From: DATKZS01 sp035527835 [NCBI: bacterium]
GTDB lineage: Bacteria; RBG-13-61-14
Length of the DNA: 40,861 bases
Direction of reading: 5' to 3'
Assembly: GCA_035527835.1 (NCBI GenBank)
Contig: DATKZS010000192.1
Coordinates: 1 to 40,861 of the forward strand
How positions within the stretch are numbered: position 1 is the stretch's first letter; every line of letters starts with the position of its first letter. A model generated the notes under the pieces. That model searched no databases and was not told the origin of the DNA. It saw only the letters and a list, made by a program, of their open reading frames with translations. Both the position numbers and the translations under genes were made by a program. Shown here in pieces: positions 7,748-14,045 of this stretch.

Positions 7748-8035
7748 TCACTCTAGATCTTGTTTATCCGACTCGATATCTGCTTTTAGTTTTTCCTGAT
7801 GGGGGTCCTCTTGAGCCGACTGGTAGCTCCGCTCCTCAAGCCAGGTCTCGATGGTTTCGGGGTCAAAGCGAATGATGCGCCTGCCGCCGGCCACGCCCAG
7901 GTTGATATACGGGATGTGGCCCTCCAAGACCCATTGGTGAACGGTATTCCTGGTTACGCTTAGATAATGCGCCACCCATTTGACGTTCTTCAGCGCGTTG
8001 CGCCGCGCGGCTTTTTCGTCAGTTCTCTCGCTCAT
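7748..8035 (-). CDS. Excisionase/MerR-like helix-turn-helix DNA-binding protein
   Basis: A 95-aa protein with a single winged HTH_17-type domain, residues about 18-70: WVAHYLSVTRNTVHQWVLEG (recognition helix) followed by the wing GRRIIRFDPETIETWLEE. This is the usual DNA-binding module of excisionases and small MerR-like regulators. The charged C-terminal tail (SAQEDPHQEKLKADIES) has no recognised fold. ATG at 8035 is preferred over 8041 because GAAAGGGG lies at proper distance. The gene overlaps the end of a 56-aa gene upstream and is followed by the 2TM gene. No integrase is nearby, so a regulatory role is as likely as an excision role. Confidence 0.8.
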   Translation of the reverse strand: MSERTDEKAARRNALKNVKWVAHYLSVTRNTVHQWVLEGHIPYINLGVAGGRRIIRFDPETIETWLEERSYQSAQEDPHQEKLKADIESDKQDLE

Positions 8036-8189
8036 TTTCATCCCCTTTCTGGATGGTCAAGTCGAATTTGATATCGCCGGTTAAAGTTTTGGGGGCTTCG
8101 GCTGGTCCTGCATTTGTCATGTTTATCCCCGGTATTCGCACAATTGACCATAAAGCATTACATATCACCTTTATACCATTTTTAACCAT
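8019..8189 (-). CDS. 56-aa small protein leading the HTH-2TM operon
   Basis: A short gene of unrecognised family, supported mainly by its signals. AAAGGAG (8197-8203) lies seven nt before the ATG at 8189. A TTGACA-N16-TACTAT promoter (8212-8239) lies just upstream of that. The first 20 residues are hydrophobic/basic (VICNALWSIVRIPGI), the rest is polar and ends in QKGDENEREN. Its stop codon lies inside the HTH gene, overlapping it by about 17 nt, so translation of the HTH gene is probably coupled to it. It could be a real small protein or a leader peptide controlling the HTH gene. Confidence 0.55.
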   Translation of the reverse strand: MVKNGIKVICNALWSIVRIPGINMTNAGPAEAPKTLTGDIKFDLTIQKGDENEREN

Positions 8190-8211
8190 TTCTTGTCTCC
8201 TTTAGTCACTT

Positions 8212-8239
8212 ATAGTACCATGTAATACTTTATTGTCAA
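8212..8239 (-). promoter_or_regulatory. Promoter of the 56-aa / HTH / 2TM operon
   Basis: On the minus strand TTGACA (8234-8239), a 16-bp spacer and TACTAT (8212-8217). The predicted leader is about 16 nt and contains the AAAGGAG ribosome-binding site. Confidence 0.6.
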
Positions 8240-8321
8240 GCAAAATCTGTCGCAGATCAGGGGAAATTTTTGTGACTTGTTAAATTTCAGGAGGTTACGA
8301 TGAACTATGATTTGACAGTGC

Positions 8322-8572
8322 TGTCCAAAATAAACGGACCGGAGAACCGCCAAGACGCCAAGAGCGCCAAGGATTATTTTTTAACACGATTTTAAGAAGG
8401 CTTGAGTGCGAATGTTTCTGGCTTGGCGCTCCCGTCGGCCGGTTCGCCAAGCCGGTTGGGGCCAACGCTCCGGAGCTGTTCTTTGCCGGGCCGCGAAGAA
8501 ACATCATGATTTACTTGGCGATCCTTGGCGCTCTTGGCGTCTTGACAGTTTTCTTGCGGCCTATTTTGGACA
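8322..8572. mobile_element. MITE-like element, copy 1 (251 bp, complete)
   Basis: Perfect 11-bp terminal inverted repeats, TGTCCAAAATA (8322-8332) and TATTTTGGACA (8562-8572), enclose a long imperfect palindrome. Inside are three 9-nt CGCCAAGA-type words (8345-8374) and their inverted copy (8521-8550). A central stem-loop is built from CTTGGCG...CGCCAAG around 8421-8452. It has no coding capacity. Bases 8318-8551 match 40628-40861 without gaps, with about nine differences in 234 nt. A more divergent relative is at 17377-17610. The transposase that would act on it is not in the window. Confidence 0.8.
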
Positions 8573-8666
8573 AGAGTGATGATTTGAGTAATCTCTTAAG
8601 AGCCTCTATTGATATCACCCGCGCCCCTATTGATGGCAAGCTAGCCCCTCAAGGGGAGTTGGCGGC

Positions 8667-9788
8667 TCAGGCCGGGCCGGCCTGGTCCTTTTCCGGGGAG
8701 TCCTTTTCCGGGGAGTCCTTTTCCTGGAAGAATGAGGAGGCGCGGTATTTGTCGAGTCCTTCCCTGACGAAGACCTTGATGACGGCGGCGCAGGGCACGG
8801 CGATGAGCATTCCGAGGATTCCGAGGAGGTCGGCGCCGACGAGGAGGGCGAAGATTACGATGACGGGTGATAGCCCGACGCGGTCTCCCATGACGCGGGG
8901 GGTGATGAGGGTGCCTTCGAGGAGCTGGGCCACACCGAAGGCGGCCCATACCCCGATGAGCTGCCAGGAGATCCCGAACTTCAAGAGGGCCATGATGGAG
9001 GCGGCGATGATTCCGAGGATGGTTCCGAGGTAGGGCACGATAAAGAGGATTCCGGCGGAGAATCCGATGACGACGGCGAGGTCAATTCCGGTGAGCATGA
9101 GGCCCGCGCTGTAGAGCACGCCGAGGATCACGCAGATGGTGAGCTGTCCGCGGATGAAGGCGCCGAGGATCTCGTCAATCTGGCGGGCCTTGGAGCTGAC
9201 ATAGTCGCGGTGGGAAAGGGGCACGTATTCGAGGACGTCGTACTTGAGCCGGTCCCAGTCGCGGAGGAAATAGAAGAGGAAGACGGGGATGATGACGAGT
9301 CCGAGGATCCAGGAGACGAAGGCCAGGGTGCTGCGGGTGATTTTTCCGACGAGGTTGGAGACGGGCTTGAGGGCGGCGGGGTCTATGTTGGCGAGCTGGG
9401 CCTTGGCCTCGGCAATGGCTTGCTGGAGCGTGGCCGGAAGCTCGATCCCCAAATACTCCTTGGCCTTGGGCCCCAGAGAGCCCTGCGCCGTTTCGAGGTA
9501 CTTGGGCAGGTCGTGGTACAGCGCCACCATCTCGCGCTGGGCCTGCACCGCCAGGAACCCGCCCACCACTCCGGCCACGACGAACAGCACGCCGGCCAGG
9601 ATGAAGATGGCCGCGGAGCGGGGGATCTTGCGGGCCTCCAGGCGGTCTATCACCGGGTCCAAAAGGTAGGCCAGGAAGACGGCCACCGAAACCGGGACCA
9701 GCGCGTTACGCAGGACATAAAGCAAGCCGGCGGCCAGCGCCAGGGCCAAAAGCCCGATCCCGATACGCCAGAGTTTTTTCGAGTCCAT
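8667..9788 (-). CDS. AI-2E family transporter (PF01594-type permease)
   Basis: A 373-aa polytopic membrane protein. It has two N-terminal spans (IGIGLLALALAAGLLYVLRN and SAAIFILAGVLFVVAGVVGG) and a periplasmic or peripheral region (about 85-150). The C-terminal helices contain the conserved segments WILGLVIIPVFLFYFLRDWD, GQLTICVILGVLYSAGL and FIVPYLGTILGII. These are the signatures of the AI-2E/PerM family, whose members export small molecules or act as Na+(Li+)/H+ antiporters. AAGGAGGT at 9794-9801 fixes the start at 9788. The C-terminal tail contains a repeated EKDSP motif encoded by 15-bp tandem repeats at 8686-8730, likely to vary in copy number. Substrate cannot be predicted. Confidence 0.88.
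   Translation of the reverse strand: MDSKKLWRIGIGLLALALAAGLLYVLRNALVPVSVAVFLAYLLDPVIDRLEARKIPRSAAIFILAGVLFVVAGVVGGFLAVQAQREMVALYHDLPKYLETAQGSLGPKAKEYLGIELPATLQQAIAEAKAQLANIDPAALKPVSNLVGKITRSTLAFVSWILGLVIIPVFLFYFLRDWDRLKYDVLEYVPLSHRDYVSSKARQIDEILGAFIRGQLTICVILGVLYSAGLMLTGIDLAVVIGFSAGILFIVPYLGTILGIIAASIMALLKFGISWQLIGVWAAFGVAQLLEGTLITPRVMGDRVGLSPVIVIFALLVGADLLGILGMLIAVPCAAVIKVFVREGLDKYRASSFFQEKDSPEKDSPEKDQAGPA
8686..8730. repeat. 15-bp coding tandem repeat in the AI-2E family gene
   Basis: Two exact TCCTTTTCCGGGGAG units and a third partial unit (8686-8727) encode the repeated EKDSP segments at the protein C-terminus. The in-frame unit length means slippage would change the tail length without a frameshift. 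Confidence 0.85.
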
Positions 9789-9884
9789 CGGCGACCTCCT
9801 TGTTTTGCCGTTTCCCGCCTGCACCTTTATATCCTTAAACGCCGGCCCGGGTCAACAATTCCCGGGCGGCGCGTCCCGTCCCGT

Positions 9885-9913
9885 TTGAATATGGTTCAGG
9901 TTAGTTCTAGGAT
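9885..9913 (+). promoter_or_regulatory. Promoter of the 665-aa membrane glycosyltransferase gene
   Basis: TTGAAT (9885-9890), a 17-bp spacer and TAGGAT (9908-9913), predicting a start near 9920. GGAGG at 9923-9927 follows. Confidence 0.5.
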
Positions 9914-9942
9914 TTAACGATCGGAGGTTGGCGGGCGGCGGA

Positions 9943-11940
9943 ATGGACGAGGCGGGCATGAACATGGGCGGACGGATCGGGCGGGGTCGTGGGATCATCA
10001 TTATCCTGGTGGTCCAGCTCGCGCTGGTGGTGGCGCTGAATCTTCTGTGCCCGGACACGTGGCCCAAGGACGACGACCTGACGTATCTGTTCCAGGGGTT
10101 CCTGATTCGGATGGGGGCCCATCCTCCGGCGCCGACGCGTCCGGTGCTGTATCCTTTCCTGCTGGGTCTGGCCATGCATTTGACCGGGCTGTCCACGTTC
10201 CGGCTGGGCCTGGCGCAGGGCGTGATGCTGGCGGCCACCACGGCCCTCGTGTACCGGCTCGGCCAACGCCTGGCGGGCGCGCGCACCGGGCTGATCGCGG
10301 CCGGGCTGTTCGCGGCTTTCCCCGACGGCCTGTTCTATTCGGCGCGTTTTTACCGCGAGCCGCTGGGGGCGTTGCTGCTCATGGTCTCGCTCAACCTGGT
10401 GCAGGCGATGCTGGCGCGTCCGCGGCGCGTGGCGCCGGCGTTTTTCGCGGGGGTCGCGGCCGGGCTGATGGTGTTGAACAAGGCGGAATCGGGCCTGCTG
10501 TTCGCCGGGCTCGCGCTGCTGGGCCTCGGTTACGCGATCAAGGAGCGGGAATTCCGGGCCCATGCGCTGCCCTGGATCGTATGCGGCGTGACCGCCCTGG
10601 CGACGACCGTCCCCGCGGTGCTGGCGGCGCGCGCGGCGTTCGGCGAGTGGATTTTCGTGAGCACCTACACGGGCAACACCTACGTCTGGGCGTATTGCGG
10701 GTCGCTCGATGACCCGTCGCAGGACAACGAGCGGATGAGCTTCCGGGAAAAGGACGCGGCGCGGGCGGCCCGGGTGTCGCCGCTGTCCAACCGCGTGCTT
10801 TACTTCTCCGACCCTTCCATCCCCTGGAAGGCCCGGGACCGGTTCCTGAGGCGCCGGGCCGGGGAGTGCGTGCGGGAACGGACCGGACAGGCCGCGTCCA
10901 TGGTCTGGAACCGCGGGCTCATGAGCCTGTTCCTGCTCGACGGCGCGGCGACCGACTGGATCAGGGGGGGGCAGTTCGGACGGCCGTGGCCCGCCGCCGT
11001 GACCCAGCTCCTGCTCGCCGCCGACTGGATGAACGACGCCGCGGTGCTTTTGCTCCTGGCGCCGGGGTTGTGGATCCTGTTGAAGGACCGGCCGGGCCGG
11101 CCCGCGGGGATGGCGGTGCTCTGGCACCTCGGGTTTTATTCCAGCGTTTATTACGTCTCGCGCTACCGGATCACGGCGTGGCCGGTGTTCGCGCTGGCGG
11201 CGGCCGCCGGGTTGGGGGCGGTGGAGCAGGCGCTCCGGCGGCGGTCCCGGCGGGCGGGCGCGGCCATCATGATCTGGGTCATGGCGTGCGGGCTGGGGAT
11301 AGGCTATGTGTCGCGGCCGTGGCAGTCGGGGCTGTGGCAGTGGGCAAGATGGACCCACATGGATTTTGGAGAGGGGCTGAGCGAGGCAAAGCGCGCGGCG
11401 TTCCTGGCCATGATGGCGGAGGGCGTGGAGCAGTTCGGCACGACGCGGATCCTGGATGGCGAGCTCGGGCCGTATGTGCGGGCGCGGTCGGGGTCGCTGG
11501 ATTCCCGGATCCTGTCCGCGGCCGCGGACCAGGCGGGGAAGAAGAAGCTGATCACGTCGCAGCTCTTTTTTTACCGGATGTCTTCGGAGCTGTATCCGGG
11601 GGATGGAGAGTCCGAGGTCAAGGTCAAGGCGCTGGAGGCGCTCCGGCGGGAGGTCGAGCCCGGGCCCTGGAAGCTCGCCGGGACCATCCCGGAACGGGGG
11701 GTTGCGGTTTACACCGCGGGCCTCGGCCGTCCGGCCATCATGAGCGAATACGGGCCGCCGCTCGACACGCGGCTTAATGGAAGCGGCGGCCCGTTTGGCC
11801 TCAACCGCAATCTCCAACAGGGCCTTGACCCGGCGCCCGGCCAGTACTATATCAAGGACGCGCAAATCTGGATCACGCTGCCGGCGGCCTCGCCCGCGCC
11901 GGCCCAGCCGCTGCGCCTCGACTATTACGCCCTGCCCTGA
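9943..11940 (+). CDS. GT-C fold membrane glycosyltransferase-like protein
   Basis: A 665-aa polytopic membrane protein with about ten to twelve spans in its first 470 residues and a ~190-residue soluble C-terminal domain. The first extracytoplasmic loop holds DTWPKDDDLTYLFQG (acidic residues in the place of the GT39 catalytic DE), and RPVLYPFLLG lies where GT39 proteins carry HPPLYP. LARPRR, FYREPLGALLL and LNKAESGLL are typical of this superfamily's cytoplasmic loops. The start is uncertain: ATG 9943 is used, but the best ribosome site (GGAGG, 9923-9927) is 15 nt away and ATG 9958 is also possible. It is likely an undecaprenyl-linked sugar or oligosaccharide transferase; the substrate is unknown. 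It precedes the potassium channel by 63 nt but that gene has its own promoter. Confidence 0.7.
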   Translation: MDEAGMNMGGRIGRGRGIIIILVVQLALVVALNLLCPDTWPKDDDLTYLFQGFLIRMGAHPPAPTRPVLYPFLLGLAMHLTGLSTFRLGLAQGVMLAATTALVYRLGQRLAGARTGLIAAGLFAAFPDGLFYSARFYREPLGALLLMVSLNLVQAMLARPRRVAPAFFAGVAAGLMVLNKAESGLLFAGLALLGLGYAIKEREFRAHALPWIVCGVTALATTVPAVLAARAAFGEWIFVSTYTGNTYVWAYCGSLDDPSQDNERMSFREKDAARAARVSPLSNRVLYFSDPSIPWKARDRFLRRRAGECVRERTGQAASMVWNRGLMSLFLLDGAATDWIRGGQFGRPWPAAVTQLLLAADWMNDAAVLLLLAPGLWILLKDRPGRPAGMAVLWHLGFYSSVYYVSRYRITAWPVFALAAAAGLGAVEQALRRRSRRAGAAIMIWVMACGLGIGYVSRPWQSGLWQWARWTHMDFGEGLSEAKRAAFLAMMAEGVEQFGTTRILDGELGPYVRARSGSLDSRILSAAADQAGKKKLITSQLFFYRMSSELYPGDGESEVKVKALEALRREVEPGPWKLAGTIPERGVAVYTAGLGRPAIMSEYGPPLDTRLNGSGGPFGLNRNLQQGLDPAPGQYYIKDAQIWITLPAASPAPAQPLRLDYYALP

Positions 11941-11951
11941 ACCCGCTCCCG

Positions 11952-11981
11952 TTGCGCCGCCGCCGCCGGATGCCTTATAAT
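11952..11981 (+). promoter_or_regulatory. Promoter of the potassium channel gene
   Basis: TTGCGC (11952-11957), an 18-bp spacer and a perfect TATAAT (11976-11981). The leader would be about 16 nt and contains only a weak ribosome site (TAGGAC). Confidence 0.6.
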
Positions 11982-12003
11982 TAAAAGCGTTCGTAGGACC
12001 CCC

Positions 12004-13014
12004 ATGTCGGGCGCTAAAAAGATATACGCGGCCCTGGTGTTCCTGGGGCTGGTGCTGGTGTACGGGTCGGTGGGATACGCGGTGCTGGAGCACGTGGACC
12101 CGATGACCGCGGTGTACATGACCGTGATCACCATCTCCACCGTGGGCTACTCCGAGATCGTGCCGCTGGACCCGGCCGGACGCATGTTCACCATCACCCT
12201 GATCTTTTCGGGGCTCGCCTGCACCACCCTGCTCACGGTGAGCCTGGTGGCGTTTTTCGTGGAGGGCGAGTTCCGCCTTCTGTTTCAACAAGCCTGGACC
12301 AAATCGAGGATCAGCCGGATGAAAAACCATTTCATTATCTGCGGACTGGGGCAGGCGGGCCGGAGCGTGCTCGCCGAGTTCATGGCGGTCAAGGCCGACT
12401 GCGTGGTGGTCGAGAAAAGCCCGGCGGTGATCGAGGAGATCATGAAGCTCTACCCGGGCCTGATCGCGCTGGCCGGCGACGCCACCACCGACGAGATGCT
12501 GGCGGAGGCCGGGGTGGAGAAGGCCCGCGGACTGATCGCCGCCACCGAGTCCGACTCCGATAACCTCCTCATCACCCTCACCGCCCGCAGCATGAACCCG
12601 AAAATCGTTATCACCGCCCGCGTCATCCGCACCGAGAACTACAATAAGCTCCGCGTCGCCGGGGCCAACCACGTGGTCATGCCCAACGCCATCGGCGGCG
12701 CGCGCATGGCCTCCACCCTGCTCCGGCCCGAGGTGGTCGGCTTCCTCGACGTCATGATGCGCAGCACCGGCGAGACCCTGCGCATGGAGCAGGCCTCCAT
12801 TCCCAAAGGCTCGCCCTCCGCCGGCAAGACCCTGCAGGAAATGGAAATCCCCAAAAAGACCGGAATGATCGTGCTCGCCATCAAGCGCGCCTCCGGCCAA
12901 TACACCTTCAACCCCACCTCGAACGAACGGCTCGAACCCGGCGACGTCCTCATCGTCGTCGCTCCCGCCGAAAAAATGCCCGTGCTCCAGGACGTCATCC
13001 TGGGCCGGGCCTGA
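12004..13014 (+). CDS. MthK-like potassium channel with RCK (TrkA-N/TrkA-C) domains
   Basis: This 336-aa protein has two membrane helices (residues about 6-28 and 62-87) around a pore loop with the selectivity filter ISTVGYSE; most K+ channels have TVGYG, so Ser replaces the last Gly. A TrkA-N Rossmann domain follows from about residue 106 (FIICGLGQAGRSV, GxGxxG), then TrkA-C at about 250-330. Ligand-gated channels of this type open on binding Ca2+ or nucleotides to an eight-RCK ring. Met106 (ATG at 12319) is preceded by GAGGA eight nt upstream, so a separate soluble RCK protein may be made, as is known for MthK (internal start at Met107). TATAAT promoter directly upstream. Confidence 0.9.
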   Translation: MSGAKKIYAALVFLGLVLVYGSVGYAVLEHVDPMTAVYMTVITISTVGYSEIVPLDPAGRMFTITLIFSGLACTTLLTVSLVAFFVEGEFRLLFQQAWTKSRISRMKNHFIICGLGQAGRSVLAEFMAVKADCVVVEKSPAVIEEIMKLYPGLIALAGDATTDEMLAEAGVEKARGLIAATESDSDNLLITLTARSMNPKIVITARVIRTENYNKLRVAGANHVVMPNAIGGARMASTLLRPEVVGFLDVMMRSTGETLRMEQASIPKGSPSAGKTLQEMEIPKKTGMIVLAIKRASGQYTFNPTSNERLEPGDVLIVVAPAEKMPVLQDVILGRA

Positions 13015-13292
13015 ACCATGACTGCGCCGCCTGATTAATGGCATCGTTAAGCAAAAAGTAAAGACCCCTTCCCCCGCGCGCGCTTCAAACAATAACCAAA
13101 AAAATGCAACCACCGCTTTTCCTCTAATAGACCTGTTACCTGGCATAGACTTAAGGCCACAGAAGCCGTTGCCGGAAATTTTCTCGCCCTTTTTCGGACC
13201 GCTTTTCATGAAAACCCGAGGGTTACGCGCGCGCCCTTCCATTTTGGCGGTCTGAATTCGGGCCTCCGTGGCCCGGGTGCTGGACCAGACGC

Positions 13293-13380
13293 GTCCGCCC
13301 CTCCGGCCACCCATGTCCGAACTTTGGGCCACCCGTGTCCGAACTTTAGGCCAGCCGCGCCCGAATTTCAGGCCACAAGA
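13293..13380. repeat. 22-nt tandem repeat (about four units)
   Basis: Units start at 13293 (degenerate), 13315, 13337 and 13359, each of the form GTCCGAACTTTGGGCCACCC with base changes. The 22-nt period is not a multiple of three, so this is not a coding repeat. There are no unique spacers, so it is not a CRISPR. Confidence 0.8.
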
Positions 13381-13675
13381 AAGGCCACGGAATTGCCGCC
13401 CTAAATGTTGAGCGCAAGTTGACAATAAAATATTTCGTAGAACCATGCTCACCATCTTCTCCTCGCTCCGCCCAGCGGAAAACAAGCCCTCCTATAATTA
13501 GTAAATTGGTCGCACCCCAACAGGAAAAAAAGTAATGCCGGGAAGCGAAGGCAGCCCGTGGACAGAGTTAAACAGGGGTCTGACCCCGGCCCCCGAAGGG
13601 GAGCATGGACATAAAAACGCCGGGCCAGAAGCATGGCGCCGGAGGTGCAAAAAGACCCTGGGCAGAACCTCCATC

Positions 13676-13759
13676 ATCCCTCAGGGATTCGATGGACCAG
13701 GGCGCCGGGCCCTCCCAGCGATGAATCGCTGGGTTATTCTCTACGATCCCTCCGGGATC
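13676..13759. repeat. REP-like double hairpin
   Basis: ATCCCTCAGGGAT (13676-13688), then the stem-loop CCCAGCGATGAATCGCTGGG (13714-13733), an 11-nt pyrimidine-rich spacer, and GATCCCTCCGGGATC (13745-13759). The layout (stem-loop, spacer, CCCTCCGGG palindrome) matches 139-184 although the stem sequences differ. Confidence 0.65.
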
Positions 13760-13863
13760 AAGAGATAGGATGGCAAAAGATTAAGCGAAGGAATGGACCG
13801 GAAAATGAAGGATGCGGAACGGGACCAGAAAATGTGGCCCCGGGGAACAGAACCAGGAGGCTA

Positions 13864-13888
13864 ATGTTAAATGTTAAGACCTGACCCC
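13864..13888 (-). repeat. REP, GGGGTCAGGTCT family (left flank of the oxidoreductase gene)
   Basis: Minus-strand copy of the 12-nt core followed by TAACATTTAACAT. It is a perfect 25-nt inverted match to 16460-16484 on the other side of the molybdopterin oxidoreductase gene. Confidence 0.85.
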
Positions 13889-14011
13889 ATCTTCGCCGAA
13901 GAACCGCTTGATTTGCGTTTCGAGGGCCGCGTGAAGATGACCCTGACCACGGATGAAGGGACCGTGGTCAAGGAAGGCCCGGCCCACGGGATGATTGCTA
14001 TGGCGGGTTGA
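13871..14011 (+). pseudogene. Possible truncated gene remnant abutting the REP
   Basis: A 46-codon open frame whose residues 9-46 look protein-like (AEEPLDLRFEGRVKMTLTTD, then a GPAHGMIAMAG end) although its first codons lie inside the REP. The sensible-looking sequence begins right at the REP boundary, as expected if an insertion or deletion at the REP removed the front of a gene. I do not recognise the family. It may also be chance. Confidence 0.3.
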
Positions 14012-14045
14012 GTGCCCGAGCGCCAAAAGGTTTCGAAACCAACAA

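Larger units (their letters stand above)
13015..13863. other. 850-bp repeat-rich intergenic region
   Basis: No convincing protein-coding gene. It holds a four-unit 22-nt tandem repeat (13293-13380), a GGGGTCTGACCCC palindrome (13575-13587), a two-hairpin REP (13676-13759), and a TATAAT-containing AT-rich spot near 13492 with no obvious gene after it. Short open frames here are translations of the repeats. Confidence 0.6.

Noticed and set aside
8506-9033. 175-codon open frame starting in the MITE-like element
   Set aside because: It starts inside the non-coding element and continues antisense to the AI-2E family gene.
13293-13380. Possible CRISPR array
   Set aside because: The 22-nt units are contiguous, with no unique spacers, and no cas genes are in the window. 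The 9-10-nt word repeats elsewhere were rejected for the same reason.
9907-13485. Minus-strand open frame of 1192 codons, one of the longest in the window
   Set aside because: It runs antisense to the glycosyltransferase-like and potassium-channel genes and across repeats. Its sequence is Arg/His/Pro-rich without domains.
13535-13884. Two short plus-strand open frames
   Set aside because: They are translations of REP hairpins and a GGGGTCTGACCCC palindrome; no ribosome site or protein-like composition.
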